Source of the DNA: Carettochelys insculpta
Taxonomy: Eukaryota > Chordata > Testudines > Carettochelyidae
DNA length: 64,000 nt
Assembly (NCBI RefSeq): GCF_033958435.1
Contig: NC_134152.1
Coordinates: forward strand, 12,696,001 to 12,760,000
Reading direction: 5' to 3'
Every line of letters begins with the position of its first letter. The first letter of the stretch is position 1. The notes below the pieces were generated by a model. That model was not told where the DNA came from, ran no database searches, and saw only the letters and a list, made by a program, of their open reading frames with translations. The translations under genes were made by a program, and so were the position numbers. Shown in pieces: positions 63,402-64,000 of this stretch.

Positions 63402-64000
63402 AAGAGTATAAAAGTTGCTGCAGACACACTGCACATGAAGTCTTTTAAGGCTTCCCCACAGCTGTGTGTTAATAAAGTGTTATCTGTCTTTCCATACCAG
63501 AGTCTGTGTTTCTCTGACACTACACACCTACAACTGCCTGGTATGGAAGACTGTGGCTGGTGGCTGGGAAGCGCCATTCCACGATAATTAAAGCTGAAGT
63601 CTGTGGCTTAAAAACCCATCCATGTGCTAAAATGTAAGGCACCAGTGTTTGCATCATCGTCCCATGGCAAACCAGATTATTTATTACCATAATTAAGAGG
63701 AGAGGGATCTCATTGTCCCAGGAAAGTGAACTTGATAGGTGGCTGCTTAACAAAAAAGGTAAGGCCTGAAACCCTCGTGGTCCTACACAATGGTTGCTAG
63801 TGCTTGTCACAGACTGAAAATGATGAGCGTTCCCGCAGTGTGCTTTGGAACACATTTCCTAGTAGCAAGTCCTTGGAAAAATCCTCATCCCAACTCCCTT
63901 TTTACCATTAATTTTCTTCTATGACTAGAACACCTAAGACCTCTTTCATAAGAGAAGGGGATCTCTCACCCATTCCAGTGGCACTTCGGGTGCACGTTTG
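63402..64000. other. Unannotated end of window
   Basis: GTTAATAAAGTGTTATCTGT at about 63468, and an inverted pair CTTTCCATACCAG (63489) with CTGGTATGGAAG (63536), hint at a repeat or LTR fragment. No gene is recognised. Confidence 0.35.

Overview
The window reads as vertebrate, most likely turtle (or another slowly evolving sauropsid), non-genic DNA built almost wholly from transposable elements. This rests on the repeat mix: CR1 LINEs with an SGNH-esterase ORF1, a Penelope-like element (PLE), Gmr1-type Gypsy, a class III-like endogenous retrovirus, a Tx1/L1-type LINE, a MIR-like SINE and many PIF/Harbinger elements with termini of the form GGCTRYGTCTACA. I could not recognise any host gene, tRNA, rRNA or CRISPR array, and nothing suggests a bacterial origin. 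Species is not determinable from what I can see.

Layout. 1-2.24 kb: a CR1 copy (minus) abutting a truncated Harbinger element. 2.7-12.8 kb: one old CR1 relic (plus), apparently split by a full-length Gmr1-type Gypsy element (3499-8784, minus; order gag-PR-IN-RT-RH) and by a 2.9-kb TIR-bounded composite element (9003-11881) that itself holds a palindromic PLE 3' end. 13.68-22.64 kb: a 5'-truncated PLE (plus) with an uninterrupted RT plus GIY-YIG reading frame and a 12-bp target duplication, split by a 7.2-kb endogenous retrovirus (15374-22564, minus; 470-bp LTRs differing at about 17 positions, 5-bp duplication GTGGG, gag, pro-pol with one in-frame stop, and env). 23.3-28.8 kb: an unclassified repeat split by a Harbinger derivative, miniature elements (MITEs), microsatellites and unannotated DNA.

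28.86-38.06 kb: a large Harbinger element with its two convergent genes, a HARBI1-like DDE transposase with one intron and a Myb/SANT-like DNA-binding protein with one intron. It was later hit by a solo LTR (31615-32035) and by an internally deleted Gypsy element (33258-37960, TTAA duplication). 39.5-41.6 kb: a decayed Harbinger. 42.5 kb: a MIR-like SINE. 44.9-50.2 kb: a near-full-length Tx1/L1-type LINE. 50.2-52.2 kb: a Harbinger scrap, a CR1 3' tail and three MITEs. 54.4-55.2 kb: another Myb-carrying DNA element. 57.7 kb: a MITE. 59.0 kb: a minisatellite. 59.64 kb: a PLE 3' end. 59.81-63.40 kb: a second two-gene Harbinger in inverted orientation.

How the parts relate. The autonomous-type elements (Harbinger, PLE, Tx1, CR1, Gypsy, ERV) each carry their own mobilisation genes. 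The MITEs share Harbinger-like ends and TTA-type duplications and were probably moved by Harbinger proteins. The nesting gives a relative insertion order: host repeats and CR1 first, then PLE and Harbinger, then LTR elements. Coordinates of domain pieces in decayed elements are approximate, since all work was by eye.
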